Origin: Streptosporangium lutulentum
GTDB lineage: Bacteria; Actinomycetota; Actinomycetes; Streptosporangiales; Streptosporangiaceae
Direction of reading: 5' to 3'
Assembly: GCF_030811455.1 (NCBI RefSeq)
Contig: NZ_JAUSQU010000001.1
Location: 9,858,001 to 9,922,000 of the forward strand
DNA length: 64,000 bases
Shown here: piece after piece, positions 18,684-26,261 of the stretch
How positions within the stretch are numbered: position 1 is the first letter of the stretch
Layout of the letters: each line of letters starts with the position of its first letter
The notes under the pieces: generated by a model
What the model was told of the DNA's origin: nothing
Databases searched by the model: none
Seen by the model: the letters and a program-made list of their open reading frames with translations, nothing else
Program-made: the position numbers and the translations under genes

Positions 18684-19817
18684 ATGGGCCAGCTCAGCAG
18701 GGCGGAAATGCAGGAGCGCAACCGCGCCAAGGTGCTGGCCGCCGCCAGGGAGGAGTTCGCCGAGCGGGGCTTCCGCGACGCCAAGATCGACAGCATCGCC
18801 GAGCGCGCCACGCTCACCCGCGGCGCCGTCTACTCCAACTTCCCCGGCAAGCGCGCTCTCTACTTCGCCGTCCTGGCCGACCTCGCCGAGCGCACCCCCG
18901 AGTCACCGCACCCGGAGCCGGAGCGCACCGCCCGCGAGGCGCTCGGCGCGTTCGCCCGCGCCTGGGTCGCCCGGCTCCCTCTCGCCACCGACGAAGAGCA
19001 CGGCACGGCCCGGCTCGGCATGGACCTGATGTCGGAGATCCTCGTCGAAGAACGGACCCGGAGGCCGTACACGCAGCTGATGAAGCTCGACGCGATCCTG
19101 CTCGGACTGGCCCTGGAACGGCTGCGTCCGCCCGGGGCACCCGCGGGCCGCCTGGTGAACGTGGCCGAGGCCGTGCTCACGACCCTGCACGGCGCGAGCC
19201 AGCTGGCCGCCGCCGCTCCCGGTTTCGTCGAGCCCTTCAACGTCGTCAGCGTCTGCGAGCACCTCGCGGATCTCGGCCTGGGCGACGTGTGGCAGCCTCC
19301 GCACCTCGCCTACGTCCCGCGGGCGAGGCCCGCGGGCGAGCCGTGGTCCCCGCCGCCCGCCGTGGACGTCATCGGCGGCGGACCCGCGCGGCTCGCGGGC
19401 GACGGCGTGGTGGCGATCCTCGGGCTGCACCGGCTTGAGGCCGTCGAGGAGGCGGTACGGGCCGCACCACCCGAGGCCACGGTCACCGCCGTCCTGGTCA
19501 CCGGCGATCCCGACGAGCTGGCGCCGCTGGCGCGGCTGGCCGTCGCCGAGCTCCGCGTCTGCCTGCGCCAGGCATTCCCGCCGTCGGCATGGCCTCGCCT
19601 GCAGGTGGTGTACGACACCGCCGGCGTCCTCGCCGCGGCGGCCGGCGTGCCCGCCGTCAGCGACGGGACCGAGGCGGCCGTTCGCGTCCAGGCGGGCCGG
19701 ATCGTCGCACGGGCCGACGGCCGAGGCGCGTGCCACGCCGCGGCGTCGGACGGGCCGGACGGGCCGGACGGGTCGGAGAGCCCGGCCCGGACGCCGCACG
19801 CGAGATGGGACGGGTGA
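18684..19817 (+). CDS. TetR-family regulator fused to a thioredoxin-like C-terminal domain
   Basis: A 377-residue protein, much longer than the usual 190-220. Residues 1-60 are a TetR helix-turn-helix (AAREEFAERGFRDAKIDSIAERATLTRGAVYSNF, quoted here in part). The helical ligand domain runs to about 210. From about 225 an extra domain appears: the order of beta and alpha segments (AVLVTGDPDELAPLARLA, LQVVYDTAGVLAAAAGV, VRVQAGRIVARADGRGA) resembles a peroxiredoxin/thioredoxin fold, but no CxxC is present. The start ATG 18684 follows GAGGAG. It is divergent from the P450 gene. A tail with DGP repeats ends the protein. Confidence 0.8.
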   Translation: MGQLSRAEMQERNRAKVLAAAREEFAERGFRDAKIDSIAERATLTRGAVYSNFPGKRALYFAVLADLAERTPESPHPEPERTAREALGAFARAWVARLPLATDEEHGTARLGMDLMSEILVEERTRRPYTQLMKLDAILLGLALERLRPPGAPAGRLVNVAEAVLTTLHGASQLAAAAPGFVEPFNVVSVCEHLADLGLGDVWQPPHLAYVPRARPAGEPWSPPPAVDVIGGGPARLAGDGVVAILGLHRLEAVEEAVRAAPPEATVTAVLVTGDPDELAPLARLAVAELRVCLRQAFPPSAWPRLQVVYDTAGVLAAAAGVPAVSDGTEAAVRVQAGRIVARADGRGACHAAASDGPDGPDGSESPARTPHARWDG

Positions 19818-20024
19818 CGGCCGACGCCTCGCCCGGGAGCTCCCGTTGTGCCTCGGCGCGCGTATCGCCGTGGCGCCGGCTGCCCGGACGGCCTCCGGAG
19901 AATCCGCTGATTCCCGTGAGGCCGGAGGGGCCGCATCCATGCCGGCTGAGGGCATGGCCACCCACCTTTGAGCCGGCAGGCGAAGGTCGTGCACGTCTCA
20001 GCGGCTGCTGCGCTTCACATTGTC

Positions 20025-20043
20025 TATAATTATGTACATGACA
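20025..20043 (+). promoter_or_regulatory. Promoter and likely autoregulatory site of the toxin-antitoxin operon
   Basis: A consensus -10 box TATAAT at 20025-20030 ends 7 nt before the ATG at 20038, so the antitoxin mRNA is probably leaderless. An 8-bp palindrome ATGTACAT (20032-20039) overlaps the start, within a longer imperfect repeat TGTC...GACA (20021-20043), as expected for antitoxin autorepression. Confidence 0.55.
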
Positions 20044-20316
20044 GTTCTTCCTCTGGCTGATGCCCGTGCCCGGCTGTCCGGCATCGTCGAATCCGCCGTC
20101 AGCACACACGAACGATTCGAGATCACTCGCAACGGCGTGCCGGCGGCCGTGCTGCTGGCCGCGGACGACTACGAGACGATGCGCGAAATGATCGAAATTC
20201 TCGCCTCCGCCGAAACGGTGGCGGCCATTCGCGAGGGACTCGCCGATCTGGAAGCGGGACACGTCCACTCCCAGGCGGAAGTGGAAGCCGAACTACGCCG
20301 GGCCGGTCGCCTGTGA
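20038..20316 (+). CDS. Type II antitoxin, YefM/Phd family
   Basis: A 92-residue antitoxin. The N-terminal Phd/YefM fold binds DNA (MTVLPLADARARLSGIVES, then FEITRNGVPAAVLLAADDYE). The C-terminal helix (about residues 60-92), which would wrap the toxin, is rich in Glu. The start is set by the -10 box 7 nt upstream; an in-frame ATG two codons earlier is also possible. The stop overlaps the toxin start (GTGA). It should neutralise the toxin and repress the operon. Confidence 0.9.
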   Translation: MTVLPLADARARLSGIVESAVSTHERFEITRNGVPAAVLLAADDYETMREMIEILASAETVAAIREGLADLEAGHVHSQAEVEAELRRAGRL

Positions 20317-20588
20317 GCAAGCGGTACGAACTTCACCTCACCCGCCGAGCCAAGCAGGACCTTGCCGAACGCCTACCGGCGAAGGTCGTGCCGGCCGTCT
20401 GGGAGTTCGTCACCGGACCGCTGCTGGACAGTCCCCAGCGAGTGGGCAAGCCCCTCGACGAACCTCTCGCCCCTCAATGGTCGGCACGCCGAGGTGACTA
20501 CCGGGTTCTGTATTTGATCGACGACGGCCGGATCGTCGTCCAGGTGATCACTACCCAGCATCGGGCAGACGCCTATCGGTCTCACTAG
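20313..20588 (+). CDS. RelE-family toxin (mRNA interferase)
   Basis: A 91-residue RelE/ParE-superfamily protein. The text YELHLTRRAKQDLAERLPAK, then PLAPQWSARRGDYRVLYLID and VVQVITTQHRADAYR follows the RelE order: helix pair, then a four-stranded sheet with the Arg pair of the active site (SARRGDYRV) and a C-terminal His/Arg-Tyr end. RelE toxins cut mRNA in the ribosome. The GTG start overlaps the antitoxin stop. A bidirectional terminator follows. Confidence 0.9.
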   Translation: MSKRYELHLTRRAKQDLAERLPAKVVPAVWEFVTGPLLDSPQRVGKPLDEPLAPQWSARRGDYRVLYLIDDGRIVVQVITTQHRADAYRSH

Positions 20589-20716
20589 TGCCGTGTGCAC
20601 GAACCGGAACGACAGGTCGCATGACCGATATACCTCCGCGGCTCACGACGCGGGCGTTCATCGCGGGTGGTGTCTCCGGCGACACCCGGTGGAGTTGTAC
20701 GGAGCGGTCGAACACG

Positions 20717-20744
20717 TCAGCCTCGGGAGGGAGCCCGAGGCTGA
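20717..20744. terminator. Bidirectional terminator between toxin and secA2
   Basis: Perfect 11-bp stem TCAGCCTCGGG / CCCGAGGCTGA with a 6-nt loop. It sits between convergent genes. No long T run follows, as is common at this GC content. Confidence 0.65.
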
Positions 20745-20802
20745 AATCGTCGTGACCTGTCTGTAGGGAGTGGTTCTTTCGTCTCCGCTTCGAACAGTGG
20801 GG

Positions 20803-23013
20803 TCAGCGGCGACGGACCTTGGTGGTCAGGCGGTTGAGGATGCGCTCCCACTCGGTGCCGAAGGGGTTGTCCTGGACGAGGTAGGTCCAGGTGGCGGTGG
20901 GACGCTTGAGGCCCGCGCCGTCGAGGTCGAGGCCGTCCTCGGTGATCGGGGCGGTCTCGAAGGCGGCGATCGAGAGGGACTCGGTCTCGGCCAGCATGCG
21001 CTGGTAGGCGGCCTTGGCCTCCTTGTTGAACTCGTCGATCGGGCTGAGGCGGCCCAGGGCGCGCAGGTGGATGCCTTCGCGGAGGTCGGCCAGGTCGGCC
21101 AGGTGGCCGGCCCAGGATCGGTCGAGGTGGAACAGCACGATCTGCCGGGCGGCCTCGTGCAGCAGGTCCTCGCCGACGGACTCCTTCAGCTCCGACCACC
21201 GCTCAGGAGCTCCCGCCGCCAGGGCGTCGCCGGCCGAACGGCCGCGCAGGATCTTGTCGCGGAGGTCGAGGACCAGGCTCCGGTGGAGTTCGAGGAGGCG
21301 GGTGTAGCGCCAGGTGTTGCGGTGGATCTCCATGTTGACGCCCTCGGCGACCCGCTGGGCGTGACCCACGAGGCTGTGCTCGGGCACGCCCTTGGCGTAC
21401 TCGTCGGCCACGTAGTGAGTGATCAGCTCGTCCTCGCCGCTCACGAAGAAGATCGAACCGCCGGGGTCGCCCTGACGCCCCGCGCGCCCGCGGAGCTGGT
21501 CGTCCAGGCGGCTGCTGGTGTGCCGGCCGGAGCCGATGACGTACAGGCCGCCGAGCTCGTCGACGCCCTCTCCGAGGCGGATGTCGGTGCCGCGCCCGGC
21601 CATCTGGGTGGAGACCGTGATCGTGCCGCGCTCGCCGGCCCCGGAGATGATCGCCGCCTCTTCGGCGTCGTTCTTGGCGTTGAGGACCACGCAGTCGAGG
21701 CCGCGCCCGCTCAGGGTCAGCGCCAGGCGCTCGGACTCGGCCACGTCCAGGGTGCCGATGAGGATCGGCCGCCTGGTGGCGTGCACCTCGACGATCTCGT
21801 CGACCAGCGCGCGGTCCTTCTCCATCCGGTACTCGAACAGCCGGTCGGGCTCGTCGATCCGCACACACGGCCGGTTGGACGGGACGACGACCACCTTGAG
21901 GTCGTAGAACTCCCGGAGCTGGTCCCCGACCGCGACCGCGGTGCCGGTCATCCCGCACTTCTCGGGATAGCGGGTGATCAGGCCCTGGACGGTGATCGAG
22001 TCGAGGATCTCGCCGGTCTCCGAGGGGGCCAGCGCCTCCTTGGCCTCCACCGCCGCCTGCAGGCCGTCCGGCCAGCGTTGCAGCATCGCCACCCGGCCCC
22101 GTGACGGATTGATCAGCTGCACCTTGCCATCGCGCACGATGTAGTCGACGTCCTTGGTCAGCAGGGCGTGAGCGTGCAGGGCGAGGTTCACCTCCGTCAG
22201 GGAGGACGGGCTGTCGTAGAGGTTCAGCTGCAGGGCCTGCTCGACGGTGTCGATGCCCTTGGTGGTCAGGTGGACGTTGCGCGCCTGGTCGTCGAGCTCG
22301 TAGTGGTAGCCCTTGACCAGTTGGCGGACCAGCGCCGCCATCTCCGGCACCGAACCGCCGGGGTCGGCGCTCCCGGCCAGGACCAGCGGCACCCGGGCCT
22401 CGTCGACCAGCACCGAGTCGGCCTCGTCCACCAGCGCCACGTTGGGGGTGGGCACGATCAGGTCGGCCACGTCGGTGCAGAGCCGGTCGCGCAGCACGTC
22501 GAAGCCGATCTCGCTGACCGAGCCGTACGTCACGTCCTTGGCGTAGGCGGCCCGGCGCTCCTCCGGCGTGGAGCTCTGGCCGATCCAGCCGACTGAGACA
22601 CCCAGCGCCTCGTACAGCGGGCCCATCCACTCGGCGTCCCGCTGGGCCAGGTAGTCGTTGACCGAGATCACGTGGACGCGCTTGCCCTGGAGGGCGTATC
22701 CGGCGGCGGCCATGGCGCCCGACAGGGTCTTGCCCTCGCCCGTGGCCATCTCGGCGACGTTTCCCGACATCATGGCCAGCGTGCCGACAAGCTGCACGTC
22801 GTACGGCCGCAGCCCCAGCGTGCGGTGCGCGGTCTCCCGCACGATCGCGCAGAATTCGGCCAGATCGTCCGTGGAGGGCACCGGAAGCTCGTCGAGCTCC
22901 CTGATCCGGTCCTCGCGGGTCGCGGCAGCCGCCACGGTCCGCTCGAACGGCGTCCGGTCGATCGAACCGGGGCGCTCCAGGAACCGCCTGACGAGCTGAG
23001 TTATCGAGGCCAC
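20803..23013 (-). CDS. secA2: Accessory preprotein translocase ATPase SecA2
   Basis: A 736-residue SecA, shorter than housekeeping SecA (about 900-950) and without the C-terminal zinc-binding tail, as in actinobacterial SecA2. Walker A MATGEGKT lies at residues 89-96 and the DEAD-like Walker B in NVALVDEADSVLVDEARVP. The second motor domain carries VSTQMAGRGTDIRLGEGV and QLRGRAGRQGDPG. It should drive export of a small set of proteins through SecYEG. The GTG at 23013 has GGAGGG just upstream; a GTG ten codons earlier is also possible. The gene stands alone between a toxin-antitoxin pair and an aldolase gene, so partner substrates cannot be named. Confidence 0.92.
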   Translation of the reverse strand: MASITQLVRRFLERPGSIDRTPFERTVAAAATREDRIRELDELPVPSTDDLAEFCAIVRETAHRTLGLRPYDVQLVGTLAMMSGNVAEMATGEGKTLSGAMAAAGYALQGKRVHVISVNDYLAQRDAEWMGPLYEALGVSVGWIGQSSTPEERRAAYAKDVTYGSVSEIGFDVLRDRLCTDVADLIVPTPNVALVDEADSVLVDEARVPLVLAGSADPGGSVPEMAALVRQLVKGYHYELDDQARNVHLTTKGIDTVEQALQLNLYDSPSSLTEVNLALHAHALLTKDVDYIVRDGKVQLINPSRGRVAMLQRWPDGLQAAVEAKEALAPSETGEILDSITVQGLITRYPEKCGMTGTAVAVGDQLREFYDLKVVVVPSNRPCVRIDEPDRLFEYRMEKDRALVDEIVEVHATRRPILIGTLDVAESERLALTLSGRGLDCVVLNAKNDAEEAAIISGAGERGTITVSTQMAGRGTDIRLGEGVDELGGLYVIGSGRHTSSRLDDQLRGRAGRQGDPGGSIFFVSGEDELITHYVADEYAKGVPEHSLVGHAQRVAEGVNMEIHRNTWRYTRLLELHRSLVLDLRDKILRGRSAGDALAAGAPERWSELKESVGEDLLHEAARQIVLFHLDRSWAGHLADLADLREGIHLRALGRLSPIDEFNKEAKAAYQRMLAETESLSIAAFETAPITEDGLDLDGAGLKRPTATWTYLVQDNPFGTEWERILNRLTTKVRRR

Positions 23014-23348
23014 GTTCCCTCCAACGCCCGTTCCCGGGCTCACGTTCCCACTGTCGCCCTTACCGTACCGACTGTCGTCTCACCGTACAGACGGGGTAGA
23101 TCATTCCTGAGATGGGACCACCGAAGCGAGCCGGAGGCCCGCTCGATACGGGGAATCGGGAGGGCGGCGCCGCGTCGGCCGTACCCTCGCGACACAAAAC
23201 CGAACCGGATTCGTGTCAGCCGTGGACACGACGTCCGGGGGAGGACACGCTAGGCGCGTGCCCTTTCCCGACCGGGTGTCCGCACCGGCTCGGGCATCGT
23301 CACGGCCCTCGCGCGGTGTCATACCCCGTCCCTTTCCCCGGAGGCACG
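23014..23348. other. Divergent intergenic region between secA2 and aldolase gene
   Basis: 335 bp with no supported gene. It must carry both promoters. Repeated ACCGTA/CCGTAC blocks occur at about 23058-23092 near the secA2 side. A CGGAGG at 23338-23344 is the aldolase ribosome-binding site. Confidence 0.5.
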
Positions 23349-24140
23349 ATGAGCCTGTCCGATCTGCAGCCGGTCCCCGCGGACCGGCTCCTCTTCCGGC
23401 TGCCGCCGACGTTCGAGACCGTGGAGGAGGAACGCCGCCATCGCCGGGAACGCCTGGTGGCCGCGCTGCGGCTGTTCGGCCGGTTCGGCTTCGAGGAGGG
23501 CGTGGCCGGTCACATCACCGTCCGCGACCCCGAGCACACCGACCACTTCTGGGTGAACCCGTTCGGCATGTCGTTCAAGCAGATCACGGTGAGCGACCTC
23601 ATCCTCGTCAACCACGACGGCCAGGTGGTCGAGGGCCGCTACCACGTCAACCAGGCCGCGTTCGCGATCCACGCGATGGTCCACCAGGCCAGGCCGGACG
23701 CGGTCGCCGCCGCGCACAGCCACTCGGTGCACGGCAAGGCCCTGTCGTCGATGGGCACGCTCCTGGAACCGCTGACCCAGGACGCGTGCGCGTTCTACGA
23801 GGATCACGGCCTGTTCGACGACTACACCGGCGTGGTCCTGGAGACCGAGGAGGGACGTCGCATCGCCCAGGCCCTCGGCTCCTTCAAGGCCGTCATCCTG
23901 CGCAACCACGGCCTGCTCACCGTGGGTGACAGCGTGGACGCGGCGGCCTGGTGGTTCATCACGATGGAGCGCTCGTGCCAGGCCCAGCTTCTGGCCAAGG
24001 CGGCCGGCCCCACGGTCAGGATCAGCCACGAGAACGCCAAGCTCACCCACGGCCAGATCGGCAACGACCTGGTCGGCTGGATCAACTTCCAGCCGCTCCA
24101 CGACCAGATCATCGCGGCGGAGCCCGATCTGCTCGACTGA
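23349..24140 (+). CDS. Class II aldolase/adducin-family protein
   Basis: A 263-residue protein of the AraD/FucA fold. Metal-binding His residues are visible in AAAHSHSVHGKAL and RNHGLLTVGDSVD. The N-terminal half carries GHITVRDPEHTDHFWVNPFGM, typical of the class II aldolase/adducin subgroup that includes epimerases, aldolases and decarboxylases of sugar phosphates or hydroxy acids. The start ATG has CGGAGG at about 5 nt. A 55-bp piece of this gene is repeated at 25306-25360 as part of an old tandem duplication. The exact substrate is unknown. Confidence 0.88.
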   Translation: MSLSDLQPVPADRLLFRLPPTFETVEEERRHRRERLVAALRLFGRFGFEEGVAGHITVRDPEHTDHFWVNPFGMSFKQITVSDLILVNHDGQVVEGRYHVNQAAFAIHAMVHQARPDAVAAAHSHSVHGKALSSMGTLLEPLTQDACAFYEDHGLFDDYTGVVLETEEGRRIAQALGSFKAVILRNHGLLTVGDSVDAAAWWFITMERSCQAQLLAKAAGPTVRISHENAKLTHGQIGNDLVGWINFQPLHDQIIAAEPDLLD

Positions 24141-24432
24141 TCCCTGCGGGCGGGGCCTGTCTCCCGAGCCTCCGGGGCTTTCCGGGGCTTCCGGGGACGG
24201 CTCCCGCTCCGAGCGTGTCCCACCCAAAAGAGGGTCCTGTGACATCGCAAGTGGTCGTATGACGGTGATCCCACCCATGGGGCGGGCCGGTCTGGTGGGG
24301 CTGCCTCGCAAACCGGCCTACCCGTCTTTCGTGTCAGACGCGATGCGTTTCAAACGGACCGTGAAACAGTCGGTGTCAGGTCTCTTCCGGGACCGTTCCG
24401 CCGCGGCCCGGTCTCCTCGCCGCGAGGGAGGA

Positions 24433-24747
24433 TTATTCCACCATGGTGCAGAAGCGGCGATAACCGGCGTTGTAGCCGGCTACCCAGCCCCTGTCGTACT
24501 CGCTCATTCTCCGGTCTCCCTGGAAAGAGTGCATTATCCTGCTCCTGCAGTCCTGTCCGGCGGCCCTGTAACCGTCTCGGTAGCCATCCCAGTACCCGCG
24601 CCACGGTGGCTGCTCGTCCGACACGCCCGCGCCCGTCGCCGTTCCGCTGTGCGATGCGTCCGAGGCGTGTGAGATCGAGGCCGGTCCGAGGGCGAGGAGC
24701 GAGAGAAGCATCGGTCCGAGCACCATCAGCTTTTGCTTGCCATGCAT
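24433..24747 (-). CDS. Small exported GY-motif protein, copy 1
   Basis: A 104-residue protein that I do not recognise from a named family. It starts with a signal peptide (residues 1-28, MHGKQKLMVLGPMLLSLLAL then GPASISHA), with cleavage likely after SHA. The mature part has a core: GYWDGYRDGYRAAGQDCR, then MSEYDRGWVAGYNAGYRRFC. It is thus built from GY-x-x-GY units and has two Cys that may pair. AAGGAG lies 6 nt before the ATG. A paralogue with the same core lies at 25488-25982, and the 71 bp upstream of the two genes are identical. A secreted or wall-associated role is inferred. Confidence 0.75.
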   Translation of the reverse strand: MHGKQKLMVLGPMLLSLLALGPASISHASDASHSGTATGAGVSDEQPPWRGYWDGYRDGYRAAGQDCRSRIMHSFQGDRRMSEYDRGWVAGYNAGYRRFCTMVE

Positions 24748-24789
24748 GGATTTCTCCTTTAGCCGGGCCGTGATCAGGGATAACCTCAC

Positions 24790-24860
24790 GGCCGTGAACA
24801 ACGGCCACGCTATAAGGCGAATTGTTGGGAGCAAAGGATTTAATTGCTCATTTTCGTATT
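24790..24860. repeat. 71-bp direct repeat, copy 1 (promoter region of small protein 1)
   Basis: Identical base for base to 26023-26093. It lies 43-113 bp upstream of the start of the GY-motif gene on the minus strand and is AT-rich. The flanking homology is clearly diverged, so this block is more conserved than the coding parts. It includes a possible -10 box (TATAGC on the minus strand). Confidence 0.9.
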
Positions 24861-25074
24861 CTTGGAGCAAGCCCAGGCGAAGCCAATTTTGCCTCTCATT
24901 TTGTTTATCTCGGTTTTTTGGGGGAACTTGTCAACCCCTCGGGAAAGCGCGGAAATCAGTGCTCCGAAGTCGCGGGGCGAATGGAAAGGCCGGTTCGAAG
25001 ATGTGACGGCCCTTACGTGACGGCCTTTGTGCGGCGGCCTTTGTGCGGCGGCCTTTGCGTGACGGTCGGTGAGA

Positions 25075-25311
25075 AGCGGCCTACCTTGGCGCCGAGGAGT
25101 CGTTTCTCTCGCGAAGGGCGAGCAGGCCGGACAGTGGCGAGGAGCAGGGCCGCGCCGCAGGCGGTCTGCGGGGTGAGCCGTTCGCCCAGCAGGAGCATCC
25201 CGATGACCGCCGCGCGGACCGGTTCCACGTCATCCACAAGCAGGGAGATCACGGAGGCCGTGGTGGCCCGCACCGCGGCGAGGCCGGCGGGGAACGGGCC
25301 GTGGGCCGGAC
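25075..25311 (-). pseudogene. EamA exporter 3' fragment (duplication fossil)
   Basis: On the minus strand this matches the C-terminal part of the intact EamA gene at 26262-27152: GLAAVRATTASVISL, then GERLTPQTACGAALLLA. A 9-bp insertion (LVDDVEPV against LVEPV) and other changes are present. At 25305-25311 the homology stops and aldolase sequence begins, marking the joint of a tandem duplication. No start region exists, so it is not a gene. Confidence 0.85.
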
Positions 25312-25360
25312 GAGGTCGCCGCCACACACGGCCACTCGGTGTACGGCAAGGCCCTGTCGT
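25306..25360 (+). pseudogene. Aldolase gene fragment (duplication fossil)
   Basis: About 55 bp matching the aldolase gene at 23694-23748, including the codons for the metal-binding His region (HSVHGKAL becomes HSVYGKAL). After GCCCTGTCGT the match jumps to the intergenic text at 24254 onward (GTCGTATGACGG), so roughly 500 bp were lost by deletion between short GTCGT repeats. Confidence 0.8.
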
Positions 25361-25487
25361 TTGACGGTGATTTCACTCAAGGGACAGGCCGGTCTGAGGC
25401 GAAGCCCGTGGGCCTCCGTCAGCAGACCGGCCTGGTCTCTTCGAAACCTGGCTTCTCTCAGCGGGGTCTCAGCGCCGAGAGGAAGGG

Positions 25488-25982
25488 TCAGTCTGTGGTG
25501 GCAGTGCCGGTGACAGCGCCCGTGCTGGTGCCTGTGCCCGTGCCGGTGACAGCGCCATCGCCACGGCCACGGCCATCGTCACGGCCACGGCCGCGGTCAT
25601 CGTCACGGCCACGGCCATGGTCATCGTCACGGCCACGGCCGCGGTCATGGTCATGGTCACGGCCACGGGTGCAGAAGCGGGCGTAGCCGTCGTCGTAGCC
25701 GGCCAGCCAGCCTCTGTCGTAGTCGCTCATTCTATGGCGATGGTGGAAGGAGCCTCTCCTTCTGCAGTCCTGGCTGGCAGCCCTGTAGCCATCCCGGTAG
25801 CCGTTCTGGTACCCACCTCTTGGGGGCTGGTCGTCGGCCGCCGCTCCGTTGTGCGAGACGTCTGCCGCCACCGCCCGCACGGAACTCGGCGTGGCCGAGG
25901 CGTGCGAGATCGAGGCCGGTCCGAGGGCGATGACCGCAAGAAGCGCCGGGCCGAGCACCGTCAGCTGTTGCTTTCCATACAT
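25488..25982 (-). CDS. Small exported GY-motif protein, copy 2, with charged repeat tail
   Basis: A 164-residue paralogue of the protein at 24433-24747. The signal peptide is nearly the same (MYGKQQLTVLGPALLAVIAL then GPASISHA). The core reads GYQNGYRDGYRAASQDCR, then MSDYDRGWLAGYDDGYARFC. After residue 110 a new tail follows: Arg/Gly/Asp repeats (RGRGRDDD units) and then Gly/Thr repeats, produced by a run of short DNA repeats at 25535-25675. AGGAGG lies 6 nt before the start. The family is unknown to me. The tail may be recent and disordered. Confidence 0.72.
   Translation of the reverse strand: MYGKQQLTVLGPALLAVIALGPASISHASATPSSVRAVAADVSHNGAAADDQPPRGGYQNGYRDGYRAASQDCRRRGSFHHRHRMSDYDRGWLAGYDDGYARFCTRGRDHDHDRGRGRDDDHGRGRDDDRGRGRDDGRGRGDGAVTGTGTGTSTGAVTGTATTD
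25535..25675. repeat. Low-complexity GGCCACGGCC/GTCATCGTC repeats inside copy 2
   Basis: Degenerate short tandem repeats of the kind cacggccacggc and gtcatcgtcacgg. They encode the RGRGRDDD tail of the small exported protein. Unit length and spacing are irregular; this is not a CRISPR array. Confidence 0.75.
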
Positions 25983-26022
25983 GGATTCCTCCTGGTCGGG
26001 CCGCGAGCAGGAATCGCCTGGC

Positions 26023-26093
26023 GGCCGTGAACAACGGCCACGCTATAAGGCGAATTGTTGGGAGCAAAGGATTTAATTGCTCATTTTCGTATT
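26023..26093. repeat. 71-bp direct repeat, copy 2 (promoter region of small protein 2)
   Basis: Identical to 24790-24860 and placed 41-111 bp upstream of the second GY-motif gene. It shows that the two small genes probably share the same promoter and regulator. Confidence 0.9.
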
Positions 26094-26261
26094 ATTGAAG
26101 CAAGCTGCGGCGAAACCAATTTTGACTCCTGTTTTGTTTCTTTCGATTGTTTTTGGGAACTTATCGGCTTTCTGGGAAGGCGTGGAAAGTCGGGCTCGCG
26201 CGGTCGTGGGGCGGACGGAAAGGCCGCTCCCGGCGATGGAGCGGCCTTGGCGCGCGGAGGC

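Noticed and set aside
24141-24432. Repeated CCGGGGCTT-type text after the aldolase gene as a terminator or repeat family
   Set aside because: The copies are few and imperfect and do not form a stable stem; no function could be supported.
25535-25675. CRISPR-like regular repeats
   Set aside because: Units are short, irregular and lie inside a reading frame as a low-complexity tail; there are no distinct spacers and no cas genes.
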